Of a stretch of DNA of 64,000 nucleotides, positions 52,619 through 61,259 are shown piece by piece. Origin of the DNA: Halorutilus salinus (GTDB lineage: Archaea > Halobacteriota > Halobacteria > Halobacteriales > Halorutilaceae); NCBI RefSeq assembly GCF_026242195.1, contig NZ_RKLV01000004.1:144075-208074 (forward strand), in the 5' to 3' direction. The notes below the pieces were generated by a model. The model did not search any database. It was not told where the DNA came from and saw nothing but the letters and a program-made list of their open reading frames with translations. The first letter of the stretch is position 1. Each line of letters starts with the position of its first letter. Both the position numbers and the translations under genes were made by a program.

Positions 52619-52677
52619 ACGTAACACAGTCCCCGCTCTCCAATATACTTTTGTACGCCACGACGCAATCCTCACCG

Positions 52678-54117
52678 ATGACCGACGACTTTGAGGTCGT
52701 GATAGGACTCGAAATACATGTCCAGCTCGACACGGAGACCAAGATGTTCTGTTCGTGCTCCACCGACTACGACGACGCCGAGCCTAATACGCACACCTGC
52801 CCCGTCTGTCTCGGTCTGCCCGGTGCGTTACCCGTCGTCAACAAACGCGCCGTCGAGTACGCCGTCCGTGTCGGTAAGGCGCTCGACTGCGAGATACGTG
52901 ACGAGACGAGGTTCCATAGGAAGAACTACTTCTACCCCGACCTGCCCAAGAACTTCCAGATTTCGCAGTACGACGCACCCATAAACGAGGACGGTAGCCT
53001 CGTCGTGAGCGTAGAGGACGAGGATCACGAGATACGTATACGCCGCGCGCATATGGAGGAGGATCCCGGCTCCCTCGTCCACAAGGGTGGCTCCATAGAA
53101 CGTTCGAACTACACGCTCGTCGACTACAACCGGAGCGGTACGCCGTTACTCGAAACCGTGACCGAACCCGACATACGTTCGCCTGAGGAGGCGCGCGCAG
53201 TCGTCGATACGCTCCGCGAGATTCTGGAGTACCTCGATGTCTTCGACGCGTCGCGCGCGGGCGCTCTCCGTGTCGACGCCAACGTCTCTATATCGCAGGA
53301 CGGCGAAACGGGCAACCGTACGGAGGTCAAGAACATAGGCTCCACGAAGGGCGTTGTCCGCGCACTCCGTTACGAGGTCACGCGTCAGAAGAACCGTCTC
53401 AAACGAGGCGGCGACGTTACACAGGAGACGCGCCATTACGACGACGACCGTGGCGTGACCGTCACACTACGAGAGAAGGAGGAGGAGAAGGACTACAGGT
53501 ACTTCGAGGAGGCGGATATACCCGTCCTGCGCACGACGGAGTTCAAGGACGACGTGGGCGTACCCGAACTCCCGCGCGAGCGCCGCGACCGGTTCCGTGA
53601 CGAGTACGGCGTCTCCGACGAGGTCGCCGAGAAGCTCACGTCACGTAAGACGGTCGCCGACATGTATGAGGATGTCTCCGAGAGCGTAGACCCCCAACTC
53701 GCGGCTACATGGGTCGCCGACGAACTCCTACGTGAGCTAAACTACCGCGACGCCGACGTCGACACCGTCGACGCGCAGGAGTTCGCGGCGCTCGTCTCCC
53801 TCGTTTCCGACGACGAACTCACCGACGCAAACGGTGTCGAGGCTCTGCGCGCCGCGCTCGACGAAGACCGCCCCCCTGTCGATATCGTCGACGAACGCGA
53901 CCTACGCGCCGCGACCGAGGACGAGACCGTAGAGGCGACGCGCGAGGCTATCGAAGAGAACCCCGATGCCGTTGACGACTACCTCGGAGGTGACGACGGG
54001 GCTATAAACTTCCTCGTCGGTCAGGTGATGCAGAAGACGGGCGGAAGCGCCGACCCGGCGACCGTAAACGAGGTTCTGCGCGACGAACTCGACGGTCGTA
54101 AAAAACAGGAAGGCTGA
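52678..54117 (+). CDS. gatB: Aspartyl/glutamyl-tRNA amidotransferase subunit B
   Basis: The protein has 479 aa from the ATG at 52678. FEVVIGLEIHVQLDTETKMF, the zinc site (CSCSTDY ... CPVCLGLPGALP) and FHRKNYFYPDLPKN are typical. The helical and YqeY-like tail ends VNEVLRDELDG. With GatA and GatC it amidates Asp-tRNA(Asn) (and Glu-tRNA(Gln)). A GC-rich hairpin (54124-54137) just after the stop may terminate transcription. Confidence 0.95.
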   Translation: MTDDFEVVIGLEIHVQLDTETKMFCSCSTDYDDAEPNTHTCPVCLGLPGALPVVNKRAVEYAVRVGKALDCEIRDETRFHRKNYFYPDLPKNFQISQYDAPINEDGSLVVSVEDEDHEIRIRRAHMEEDPGSLVHKGGSIERSNYTLVDYNRSGTPLLETVTEPDIRSPEEARAVVDTLREILEYLDVFDASRAGALRVDANVSISQDGETGNRTEVKNIGSTKGVVRALRYEVTRQKNRLKRGGDVTQETRHYDDDRGVTVTLREKEEEKDYRYFEEADIPVLRTTEFKDDVGVPELPRERRDRFRDEYGVSDEVAEKLTSRKTVADMYEDVSESVDPQLAATWVADELLRELNYRDADVDTVDAQEFAALVSLVSDDELTDANGVEALRAALDEDRPPVDIVDERDLRAATEDETVEATREAIEENPDAVDDYLGGDDGAINFLVGQVMQKTGGSADPATVNEVLRDELDGRKKQEG

Positions 54118-54184
54118 GCGGGGCGGGGCAAGCCCCGGCTCGAAAGGCGCAGGTGAACGGATGTCGCTGACACAGAGGCGACAG

Positions 54185-54421
54185 CTAAGTCTTAACGACC
54201 ACCCCCTCGTCGGATACCTCCCCGGAAGGCGGCTCCACCGCCCCCCGCAGAGCCGATTCGCAGTCGGAGCAGATCTCTCCGTATCCCGCGTCGACCGCGC
54301 TGAACCTGTACTCCAGTGTTCTCCGTTTACGTTCGGGCACGGAGCGTCCGCCTCCTACGGCGCTAAGAGCCTCGCGCACGGCGACGAGTCCTCCACAGAC
54401 CGGACATCTCTCCGGCGTCAT
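54185..54421 (-). CDS. Small zinc-ribbon protein (four Cys)
   Basis: The protein has 78 aa: CPVCGG near the N-terminus and CSDCES near residue 50 form a possible zinc site, separated by a basic stretch (RKRRTLEYRF). It overlaps the upstream 54-aa gene by ATGA, so the two are made together. The function is unknown. Confidence 0.65.
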   Translation of the reverse strand: MTPERCPVCGGLVAVREALSAVGGGRSVPERKRRTLEYRFSAVDAGYGEICSDCESALRGAVEPPSGEVSDEGVVVKT

Positions 54422-54582
54422 GGACGACCCTCGTAGACGTTTCCACAGCAGTTACATCTGCTTGCGCCCGCGTCTTCGTCCCAGACCATAGCGCCTTCGC
54501 CGCAGTTTTCGCAGGGCGTGTAGCTCGCTGTTCTGTACGTCGAACCCGGTACTGTCTCGCTCGCGTTTCGTTTTACGCTCAT
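54418..54582 (-). CDS. Small zinc-ribbon protein, 54 aa
   Basis: It has two Cys pairs, CENCG and CNCCGNVY, like the small zinc-finger proteins common in haloarchaea. It starts at the ATG at 54582, just downstream (on the minus strand) of an AT-rich region that probably holds its promoter. Translation is coupled to the 78-aa zinc protein by ATGA. The function is unknown. Confidence 0.7.
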   Translation of the reverse strand: MSVKRNASETVPGSTYRTASYTPCENCGEGAMVWDEDAGASRCNCCGNVYEGRP

Positions 54583-54848
54583 TACAGTATATCAAAAAAG
54601 CCACGGGCACTTATACTTTACTGTATGTCCAAGTATCTGTCATATTCTACCATATGCATAGCTCTAATCCCGCTACTGGAGCGTAAAGTAGTAGCAAATA
54701 GCCTAATAGCTAAACATAGATAAGATAATACAGGCGTGTTTGACATAGAACCAGACCTAACGACTGTTACCTCCGATCCGTTAACGATGTGTAGGGTTTC
54801 TAACTGAGGCATACGTATTTTATATCTCCATGAGATACAACAAGATGT
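54583..54848. promoter_or_regulatory. AT-rich intergenic region with TATA box at 54817-54825
   Basis: These 266 bases are clearly more AT-rich than the flanks. ATTTTATAT (54817-54825) is about 28 nt before the ATG at 54849, giving a leaderless mRNA. TATAC/TATATC-like sequences near 54588 and 54614 could serve the divergent zinc-protein genes. I see no ORF or clear RNA gene in it. Confidence 0.55.
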
Positions 54849-55568
54849 ATGACCAAAGACGACACCGCCGGATCCGAACCAAACCTCTTGCCGGAGACCG
54901 TAGAAAGGTGGCACAGGAGTCGTTTCGGGTCTTCAGTCTACTCCGAGGAGGTCTACGGCTACTGGATCTTCGCCATCGGCACCTCGCTTGTAATTATAGG
55001 CTTTCTAATATTTATACTCAGCTCTGTTCTCGGAAAAGGTGACACGAACCTCTGGGTGGCGCGTCAGACGGCGGCGGTTCTCGCCGCGTCCGGTGCGCCT
55101 GCTGTGCTTTACGCAACGGTTCGTGAGCTACCTGTAAGACACGTTCACAGGGGTGCTCTGGCGACCGGTGCGTTTCTGTGTTCCGTCGCTGTCGTGCTGT
55201 TTGTCTTCTACTACCCAACCAACTGGAACGCCCTTTCTCGGTCACCCTCTCCGGATAGCTCAGGCTGGGTTTCGGCTGTATACTTCTTAGGAATCATCTT
55301 TCTTGTCCTGCCCGCGCTCGTACGCGTCTGGACGGAAGGTTTCCACCGCTCGAACCCCGACAGGCGCGTAAAACAGCTGGTTCATAAGGTGGACAGGTTA
55401 GAGAAGAAACTCGAAAGCCAGTCGTCGACGGTGAACGAGATCAGCGAGGAGAACCGGAGGATCCGGTCAACCGTAGACGAAATCGAAAACAGACTCCGGA
55501 CGGTGTCTGAACAGCACGAAAGATCCATGCGCGAAGACGTCTCCGAACGGTACCGTGGCGAGGACTGA
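54849..55568 (+). CDS. Haloarchaeal four-span membrane protein with C-terminal coiled coil
   Basis: The protein has 239 aa. About four membrane spans lie between residues 40 and 155 (YWIFAIGTSLVIIGFLIFIL, VLAASGAPAVLYA, GAFLCSVAVVLFVFYY, AVYFLGIIFLVLPAL). A cytoplasmic coiled coil follows (VDRLEKKLESQSSTVNEI, DEIENRLRTVSEQ). It resembles haloarchaeal membrane proteins of unknown role (DUF7139-like). A leaderless promoter is visible upstream. Confidence 0.7.
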   Translation: MTKDDTAGSEPNLLPETVERWHRSRFGSSVYSEEVYGYWIFAIGTSLVIIGFLIFILSSVLGKGDTNLWVARQTAAVLAASGAPAVLYATVRELPVRHVHRGALATGAFLCSVAVVLFVFYYPTNWNALSRSPSPDSSGWVSAVYFLGIIFLVLPALVRVWTEGFHRSNPDRRVKQLVHKVDRLEKKLESQSSTVNEISEENRRIRSTVDEIENRLRTVSEQHERSMREDVSERYRGED

Positions 55569-55664
55569 CCGTCTCGTTCGTCCGTCTGAACAAGTCGTAC
55601 ACCGGCTTTTGTATAGAAAGGGCTTTTTAGCTCCGTCCACAACCCGAACCAAACAGTGGTTCAG

Positions 55665-55862
55665 ATGCCAGAAGGAACTGTCAAGTTCTATCACGAGGAC
55701 AAGAAGTACGGATTCATAGAGATGCAGGACGACGACGACGATGTCTTCTTCCATATATCACAGGTGCGCGGCGCGGTAATCGAGGAAGGCGAGAAGGTCA
55801 AGTTCCGTGTTGAGGAGGGGGAGGACGGACCGCGCGCCGCGGATGTCGCGCGCCTCTCGTAA
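55665..55862 (+). CDS. csp: Cold-shock domain protein
   Basis: The protein has 65 aa from the ATG at 55665. GTVKFYHEDKKYGFIEM (RNP1-like KKYGFI) and DVFFHISQV (RNP2-like) are present. It binds single-stranded RNA/DNA and acts as an RNA chaperone. It is highly acidic in the loop (DDDDD), as expected for a halophile. Confidence 0.93.
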   Translation: MPEGTVKFYHEDKKYGFIEMQDDDDDVFFHISQVRGAVIEEGEKVKFRVEEGEDGPRAADVARLS

Positions 55863-55907
55863 CGCGCGACCCGTAACGGTCTTTAGACAGCCTTCCGTGT
55901 TTCGGGT

Positions 55908-56792
55908 ATGAGTATAACAGAGGGCGTCTATCCCGCGATAGTCACGCCTTTCGGTACAGACGGAGAGGTCGACTACGACGGTCTCGGTAACGTCATCGAC
56001 CACGTCGAGGAAGCCGGTGTCGACGGGGTCGTACCGTGCGGTTCGACGGGCGAGAGCGCGACGTTGACACACGAGGAGCACAAGAAGGTCGTCGAGTACG
56101 TCGTCGAGGAGGCGGGAGCGGATACGCGCGTCGTCGCAGGCACGGGTTCGAACTCGACACACGAGGCTCTCGAACTCACGAAGCACGCGCGCGAAGCGGG
56201 TGCTGACGGTGCGCTTCTCATATCGCCGTACTACAACATACCCAACGACTCGGGACTCGTCGAACATTACGAGACGGTTGCGGATGAGGTAGACCTACCT
56301 GTCCTGGTCTACAACGTCCCCGGAAGGACGGGGCAGAACGTCCCCGACGACGTTATCGTCGAACTCGCGCGCCATCCGAACATCGTCGGTGTCAAGGAGG
56401 CGAGCGGCGATATAAACAAGATAAGCAGGCTGTGCGCACGGACGCGCGACGAGGATTTCGAAGTCGTATCCGGTGATGACTCTATGACACTACCGCTTCT
56501 GTCGGTCGGAGGTACGGGGGTTATCAGCGTTACAGCCAACCTGTTCCCGCGGCGTATGTGCGAACTCGTCGGTGCGGCGCGCGACGGCGACTACGAGACG
56601 GCGCGGAGTCTGCACGCCGAACTCCTCCCCGTCTTTGATGCGATGTTCGTCGAGTCGAACCCGGTTCCGGTCAAGATAGCCGTCGAGGAACTCGGTCTCT
56701 GTTCCTCTGAACCCCGTCTACCCCTCAGCGACGACGTTCCCGAAGAGAGCGTCGACGAGATACTCGGTGCCGTACGGGGGTACGGCGAATGA
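55908..56792 (+). CDS. dapA: 4-hydroxy-tetrahydrodipicolinate synthase
   Basis: The protein has 294 aa. Motifs are PAIVTPFGTDGEVD, PCGSTGESATLTHEEH, the Tyr in VLVYNVPGRTG, and the Schiff-base Lys in VGVKEASGD. It condenses pyruvate with aspartate semialdehyde, the first step of the diaminopimelate route to lysine. It overlaps dapB by ATGA, with dapF convergent just after. Confidence 0.94.
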   Translation: MSITEGVYPAIVTPFGTDGEVDYDGLGNVIDHVEEAGVDGVVPCGSTGESATLTHEEHKKVVEYVVEEAGADTRVVAGTGSNSTHEALELTKHAREAGADGALLISPYYNIPNDSGLVEHYETVADEVDLPVLVYNVPGRTGQNVPDDVIVELARHPNIVGVKEASGDINKISRLCARTRDEDFEVVSGDDSMTLPLLSVGGTGVISVTANLFPRRMCELVGAARDGDYETARSLHAELLPVFDAMFVESNPVPVKIAVEELGLCSSEPRLPLSDDVPEESVDEILGAVRGYGE

Positions 56793-57526
56793 CGCATGTC
56801 GCGGTCGTCGGTGCGACGGGACGAACCGGCACGCTCGTCGTAGAGGCGGCGCGCGACGACCGAAGGTTCGAGTACGTCGGCGGTATGGCGAGCGAACCGG
56901 ACGAGGATGTCGTCGGACCCGACGGCGCGCGCGACCTTTTCGAGACGGCGGAGGTTGCCGTCGACTTCTCGACGCCCGAAGCGACGCGCCTCTCTGCCGA
57001 GACGGCGCGCGAGACGGGTACGCCTCTCGTGACGGGAACGACGGCGCTCGACGACGGTGCAGAGGACGCGCTCGGCGAGGCAACGCACCACGTCGCCGTC
57101 GTACGCGCGAGTAACTTCGCGCGCGGCGTCAACGTCTTCTGGGAGGTCGTCGAACGCGCCGCCGAACTTCTCCCAGACGCCGACTTTGAGGTGACGGAGA
57201 CGCACCACCGCGGGAAACGTGACGCGCCGTCGGGCACGGCGCTCACGACCGTCGAACGTATAGAGGACGCCGTCGGCGAGCGCGAACACGTACATGGAAG
57301 AAAGGGCGAAGCGCCGCGCGGTGACGAGATAGGCGTTCACGCGCGTAGGGCGGGCGACGTCGTCGGAGAACACGAGGTGCTTGTCGCGGAGGGCGACGAG
57401 TCGCTGACGCTCACACACCGCGCGAGCGACAGAAAGGCGTTCGCCGAGGGCGCGCTTGACGCCGCAAGGTTCGCGATCGACGCCGAACCGGGGACGTACG
57501 GCATGGACGATGTGCTCGATCTATAA
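56789..57526 (+). CDS. dapB: 4-hydroxy-tetrahydrodipicolinate reductase
   Basis: The protein has 245 aa. NAD(P) motif VGATGRTG, the active-site segment ETHHRGKRDAPSGTAL (His-His and Lys), and HARRAGDVVGEHEVL are typical. It reduces the DapA product to tetrahydrodipicolinate. It is coupled to dapA, and its end overlaps convergent dapF by 6 nt. Confidence 0.94.
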   Translation: MTHVAVVGATGRTGTLVVEAARDDRRFEYVGGMASEPDEDVVGPDGARDLFETAEVAVDFSTPEATRLSAETARETGTPLVTGTTALDDGAEDALGEATHHVAVVRASNFARGVNVFWEVVERAAELLPDADFEVTETHHRGKRDAPSGTALTTVERIEDAVGEREHVHGRKGEAPRGDEIGVHARRAGDVVGEHEVLVAEGDESLTLTHRASDRKAFAEGALDAARFAIDAEPGTYGMDDVLDL

Positions 57527-58330
57527 CGTCTCGCCTTCGTAGACGAGCTCGGCGTCACCGCGCAGATACGCGACGCCGTCGTCGAAACCCACGACGAGTT
57601 CGCCGCCGCGCGTCTCAACTTTCACCTCGTCGCCCGCGCCGTGTAGACGCCGTGCGACCGCCGCGACACCGACCGCCCCTGTACCGCACGCCAACGTCTC
57701 GCCCTCGACGCCGCGCTCGAACGTCCTTACTGTGTATCCGTCGTCAGCCTCCTCTGCGAAGTTGACGTTCGCGCCGTCGGGAAAGACGTCGGCGTGGCGC
57801 AGACGCGGTGCCTCGTCCTCGACGTTCACCGTACCGACGTTATCGGCGAAGATGACGGCGTGCGGCACCCCCGTGTTCACCGCAGTGACCGTACGTCCGG
57901 CGACTTCTTCCTCGATCACCTCACTGTGTGCGGGAACGTCCTCCGCATCGAACGACGGCACGCCCATCTCGACGCGTGCGGTTTCGTCGTCGGCGTTCCA
58001 GACCACCTCACGTCTTCCTGCGCCCGTCTCGACGTCGAAAGCCTCCCCGTCCTCGAAGTAGCCGCGTTCGACGCAGAAACGCGCGATGCAACGTAACGCG
58101 TTGCCGCACATCTCGACGGTGTCGCCGTCGGGCTGGTAGAGACGCATACGCGCGTCGGCGTCGTCGCCTTCTGACACGAATACGACGCCGTCGCCTCCCA
58201 CACCGCGCCGCCTGTCGCAGTAACGTTCGGCGAAGGACGCCTTCTCGTCCTCGTCGACACGGTTGGCGTTCCATTCGTCGACTATCACGAAGTCGTTGCC
58301 GTTTCCGTGCGCCTTGGTGAACGCGGTCAT
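57521..58330 (-). CDS. dapF: Diaminopimelate epimerase
   Basis: The protein has 269 aa. Both catalytic Cys are present: MCGNALRC and ACGTGAVGVA, with GNGNDFV at the start. It interconverts LL- and meso-diaminopimelate before LysA. It is encoded on the opposite strand to dapA-dapB but adjacent, so the lysine genes are clustered as two units. Confidence 0.94.
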   Translation of the reverse strand: MTAFTKAHGNGNDFVIVDEWNANRVDEDEKASFAERYCDRRRGVGGDGVVFVSEGDDADARMRLYQPDGDTVEMCGNALRCIARFCVERGYFEDGEAFDVETGAGRREVVWNADDETARVEMGVPSFDAEDVPAHSEVIEEEVAGRTVTAVNTGVPHAVIFADNVGTVNVEDEAPRLRHADVFPDGANVNFAEEADDGYTVRTFERGVEGETLACGTGAVGVAAVARRLHGAGDEVKVETRGGELVVGFDDGVAYLRGDAELVYEGETL

Positions 58331-58349
58331 GCTCTCGCCCCTGTCCGTC

Positions 58350-59297
58350 TCATGTCGTCGGGTTTACACCGAGTACCTTACGCATTACCTGACCGAAGCC
58401 GAACGAACAGAGTATGTACCAGAACAGCCAGCCTTCAAGGAACGCAGGGAAGTCGAAGACGGACTCGCTGAACTCGATGCTCCCGCGGAACGGCATGACT
58501 ATAGTAGGCATCGCCTCGCCCGCGAGATGTGGCTCGCCGCCGAAACGCGTCGAGAAAGTCCAGAAGAGCCAGAGGAATATAGGTATGGTGAAGACGAGTA
58601 TCCATACCGAAGGACGGAACTGCATCTTGAACATCTTCATCTGCTCCGACATGACGCCCATCTGCTCCTCACGTAGCTCCTCCTCGCGCTCGTCATCGTC
58701 GCTCATCTGCGCCTCCTTTAGCTGTGACTGTATATCCTTCACCTTCTCCTGCTGTGCGCTCACCCAGTCCCAGTCCATGAGGTATAGCTGTAGGTAGCTC
58801 GAATAGACGCCCGTCAGGACTGCGAAGATGAGTATTACGAGGTAGTAGGGTACGCCCAGACCGTCGTGGATCGGCGACACGGCGGTTCCTATGATACCGC
58901 CTATGGCTTCCTGTATATCCGCGTTCCTGTAACCGAAAATTATGAGGAAGAGACCGACGAGAGCCGCCCCTTTGTCGTATATCGACCAGCTCGTGTCTAT
59001 ATCCTCGACCTCAACGTCCGTTTCGGCTATCGACGAGACCTCCGACTCTCCCGACAGACCGAGCAGGTCGCGCAGGTCGTCCTCGTCCTTAGCCACGAAG
59101 CCGTCGTCCGTGTCCGAGTCGACGAGGACGCCCTTCTCGATGAGACGACCCCACTGACCGCTCGAAGCGTCGTCGCTCAGGTCGCTCCATTCAACGACGC
59201 CTTCCTCGTCCTGTACCTCAAGGACGCGTTTGAGAACGCCCTCCATCTCGGCGTCCTCCTCGATAAGCGTCTCCGCCTTCCTCCTCGTCTTGGTCAT
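58350..59297 (-). CDS. DUF106/EMC3-like membrane insertase
   Basis: The protein has 315 aa. The first 110 residues are acidic and soluble. The C-terminal part has about three spans and a coiled coil (QEKVKDIQSQLKEAQ, REEQMGVMSEQMKMFKMQF) before the last two spans, the layout of archaeal DUF106 proteins related to YidC/Oxa1/EMC3 and Get1. It helps membrane protein insertion. It sits next to adkA, the frequent archaeal neighbourhood of secY-adk-DUF106, though secY is not here. Confidence 0.85.
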   Translation of the reverse strand: MTKTRRKAETLIEEDAEMEGVLKRVLEVQDEEGVVEWSDLSDDASSGQWGRLIEKGVLVDSDTDDGFVAKDEDDLRDLLGLSGESEVSSIAETDVEVEDIDTSWSIYDKGAALVGLFLIIFGYRNADIQEAIGGIIGTAVSPIHDGLGVPYYLVILIFAVLTGVYSSYLQLYLMDWDWVSAQQEKVKDIQSQLKEAQMSDDDEREEELREEQMGVMSEQMKMFKMQFRPSVWILVFTIPIFLWLFWTFSTRFGGEPHLAGEAMPTIVMPFRGSIEFSESVFDFPAFLEGWLFWYILCSFGFGQVMRKVLGVNPTT

Positions 59298-59345
59298 CGT
59301 CGTGGATTACCGGTCTCTCCTCAAAGGGCTTTCGTTACCCGTCGT

Positions 59346-59918
59346 CTACGCGAGCGCGTCGACGAGTTCCCCAGCCGCCTCCTTGACGCCGCCGTCGGGG
59401 TTCTCGACTATCTTAACCGTCGCACCCGTGAGAGTCGCGTAGCTCATCGCGGCGTTACGGTTCATATCCTGATGCGTCGCAAGCTCCTCAGTGTTCTCCA
59501 TATCCCGCGTCCGTGTCTCGTCGTCGAGTCTACGGAAAAGGATCTCGTCGGGCGTAGCTTCGACGAGTACCACGGTGTCGGGCTGGAGCGCGTCGAGCAC
59601 CCATTCGGGAAGACCCGGCAGGTAGCCCTCAGGCGTCTTTATCGTACAGTGGGTGTCGACCATGATGTTCGTATCCTCGGCGCGTTCGGCGATACGTTCG
59701 CCAGCCTTCTCCTGTACGCGTTTCTGCTCGTCGCTCGGTAGCTTACGCATCTCGTCGCGCTCCTCCACAAGCCCTTCGTCGCGGGCGGTTTCGAGCATCT
59801 CAGTACCGAAGGAGACGACCTCATACCCCGCACCTCTCTCTTCGAGAGCCTCGTTCGCCTTCTCCGCCACCGTCGTGGCTCCGACGCCCGGAACGCCTGT
59901 CAGTACCGCTACTGTCAT
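59346..59918 (-). CDS. adkA: Archaeal adenylate kinase
   Basis: The protein has 190 aa. The P-loop is TGVPGVGATTV, with a small residue in place of the usual Lys, as is normal in the archaeal AdkA family. VDTHCTIKTPEGYLPGLP and RTRDMENTEE are family signatures. It interconverts ATP, AMP and ADP. A TATA box at 59941-59952 is about 28 nt upstream, implying a leaderless mRNA. Confidence 0.93.
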   Translation of the reverse strand: MTVAVLTGVPGVGATTVAEKANEALEERGAGYEVVSFGTEMLETARDEGLVEERDEMRKLPSDEQKRVQEKAGERIAERAEDTNIMVDTHCTIKTPEGYLPGLPEWVLDALQPDTVVLVEATPDEILFRRLDDETRTRDMENTEELATHQDMNRNAAMSYATLTGATVKIVENPDGGVKEAAGELVDALA

Positions 59919-59940
59919 AGATGTAGGCTTGCGGCGGTCC

Positions 59941-59952
59941 GTTAAATATCAA
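59941..59952 (-). promoter_or_regulatory. TATA box for adkA
   Basis: On the minus strand it reads TTGATATTTAAC, centred about 28 nt before the ATG at 59918. Confidence 0.55.
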
Positions 59953-60042
59953 TCCATACGCCGCTTCGTACCGACGTGTCGTTGGCTTTATGCGGTTCCG
60001 GAAGTAATATACGCCGGTTTTAACGCCGTATGGTGAAGAAAG

Positions 60043-60663
60043 ATGTCAGATGAAAAGGAAAAGGAGGAGAAAGCCGAGGAACTACGCGACCTGTTCGTCG
60101 ACGTTACCGACGAGTCGACGGTGACAGAGGAGCGCCAAGAGGAACGCGGAACACTCCCCGACAAGGAGGAGGTTGACGAGGAGATACGCGAGACGGTCGA
60201 CGAGATGCGTGACGAGTACGGCTTCGAGACATCGCTCGACGACGACCAGACCGTCCGTGTCGTACGTCTCTACCACGAAGGGGCGTCCGACACCGAGATC
60301 GCGCGGAAGCTCGGCGACGACAGCCTCGACAAGACCGTAAAACGCGCACGTATAGGTCTCCATCTGTTCCGTGACCCCGACTTCGACGCACCGTTCGGTA
60401 TCGACCGTCTACGTGAACTCGTCGACGAAGGCGTGACGAACGCCGAGGCGGCGGAGGAACTCGGCGTTAGCGCGTCGACAGTCCGTGCGTACAGACAAGC
60501 CGTCGAGGCAAAACGCGAATCCGAAGATGTCGACGGCGAGTACGCCGAGAGGCTTGAGGCGGTACTCGAAGACCGCGAGATAACGGAGACTTTCACGCCC
60601 GACGCAAAACGCGACGGTCTCGAAGGCGCGACCGAGGACGCAGAGGTCGACGTCGATCTATGA
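60043..60663 (+). CDS. Conserved haloarchaeal HTH protein (conditioned-medium-induced protein 4-like)
   Basis: The protein has 206 aa. The first 60 residues are charged, then come two helix-turn-helix-like segments: RLYHEGASDTEIARKLGD and VDEGVTNAEAAEELGVSAST. It resembles a haloarchaeal protein reported as induced by conditioned medium. It is probably a DNA-binding regulator, though the targets are unknown. It overlaps sua5 by ATGA. Confidence 0.75.
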   Translation: MSDEKEKEEKAEELRDLFVDVTDESTVTEERQEERGTLPDKEEVDEEIRETVDEMRDEYGFETSLDDDQTVRVVRLYHEGASDTEIARKLGDDSLDKTVKRARIGLHLFRDPDFDAPFGIDRLRELVDEGVTNAEAAEELGVSASTVRAYRQAVEAKRESEDVDGEYAERLEAVLEDREITETFTPDAKRDGLEGATEDAEVDVDL

Positions 60664-61259
60664 GACGTGTCACGGTCGAGGAGGCGGTGGAACTCGTCGA
60701 CCACGGAGGCGTCGTCGTCTACCCGACGGAGACGGTCTACGGCGTCGGTGGTGACGCGTTCAACGAGGACGCGGTTAGACGCGTCTACGAGGTCAAGGGA
60801 AGACCGCGCGAACGTCCCGTCAGCGTCGCCGTCGCGGATACCGACGATATCGAAAAGGTCGCGCGCCTCGACGACGGAGCACGGCGTTTGGTCGACGAAC
60901 TCCTTCCCGGACCCGTCACGCCCCTCGTGCCCGTACGTAACCGTGTACCTGAGGTCGTCACAGCGGGCGGAAAGCTCGTCGGTGTACGTGTCCCCGACGA
61001 CGGTACGGCGCGCCGTCTCCTACGCCGGACGGGTCCTCTCACGAGCACGAGCGCGAACGTCAGCGGCGAACCGTCGGTGACAAGTCCACAGGAACTCGGC
61101 GTCTTCGGTGACCGTGTCGACGGGGTTATCGACGACGGATCGCGCGACGCGACCGGTGGCGTCGGAAGCACCGTCGTAGACACGACGACGTGGGAGGTCG
61201 TCCGTGAGGGCGCAGGTGCGGAACGCGTACGCGGCTACATCAGCCGAAACGGTCTCTGA
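60660..61259 (+). CDS. sua5: Threonylcarbamoyl-AMP synthase (Sua5/YrdC)
   Basis: The protein has 199 aa, a YrdC domain only. Motifs include VVYPTETVYGVGGDAF, KGRPRERPVSVAV, PGPVTPLVPV and the Ser-rich GPLTSTSANVSGEP. It makes the threonylcarbamoyl adenylate used for t6A37 of ANN-decoding tRNAs. The end overlaps the Cas4-like gene tail to tail by 20 nt. Confidence 0.92.
   Translation: MRRVTVEEAVELVDHGGVVVYPTETVYGVGGDAFNEDAVRRVYEVKGRPRERPVSVAVADTDDIEKVARLDDGARRLVDELLPGPVTPLVPVRNRVPEVVTAGGKLVGVRVPDDGTARRLLRRTGPLTSTSANVSGEPSVTSPQELGVFGDRVDGVIDDGSRDATGGVGSTVVDTTTWEVVREGAGAERVRGYISRNGL

Noticed and set aside
52554..52763. Small minus-strand frame across the gatB start
   Set aside because: It is a shadow of gatB and the SDR promoter region, with no conserved features.
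54124..54137. GC-rich hairpin after gatB as a possible IS remnant like the CCTCGGGG ends
   Set aside because: It is a 6-bp CGGGGC/GCCCCG stem without the rest of the IS end; a terminator or chance hairpin is simpler.
59346..59918. AdkA P-loop lacks the usual Lys, suggesting a dead kinase
   Set aside because: The archaeal AdkA family normally has a small residue at this place and is active, so this is not unusual.
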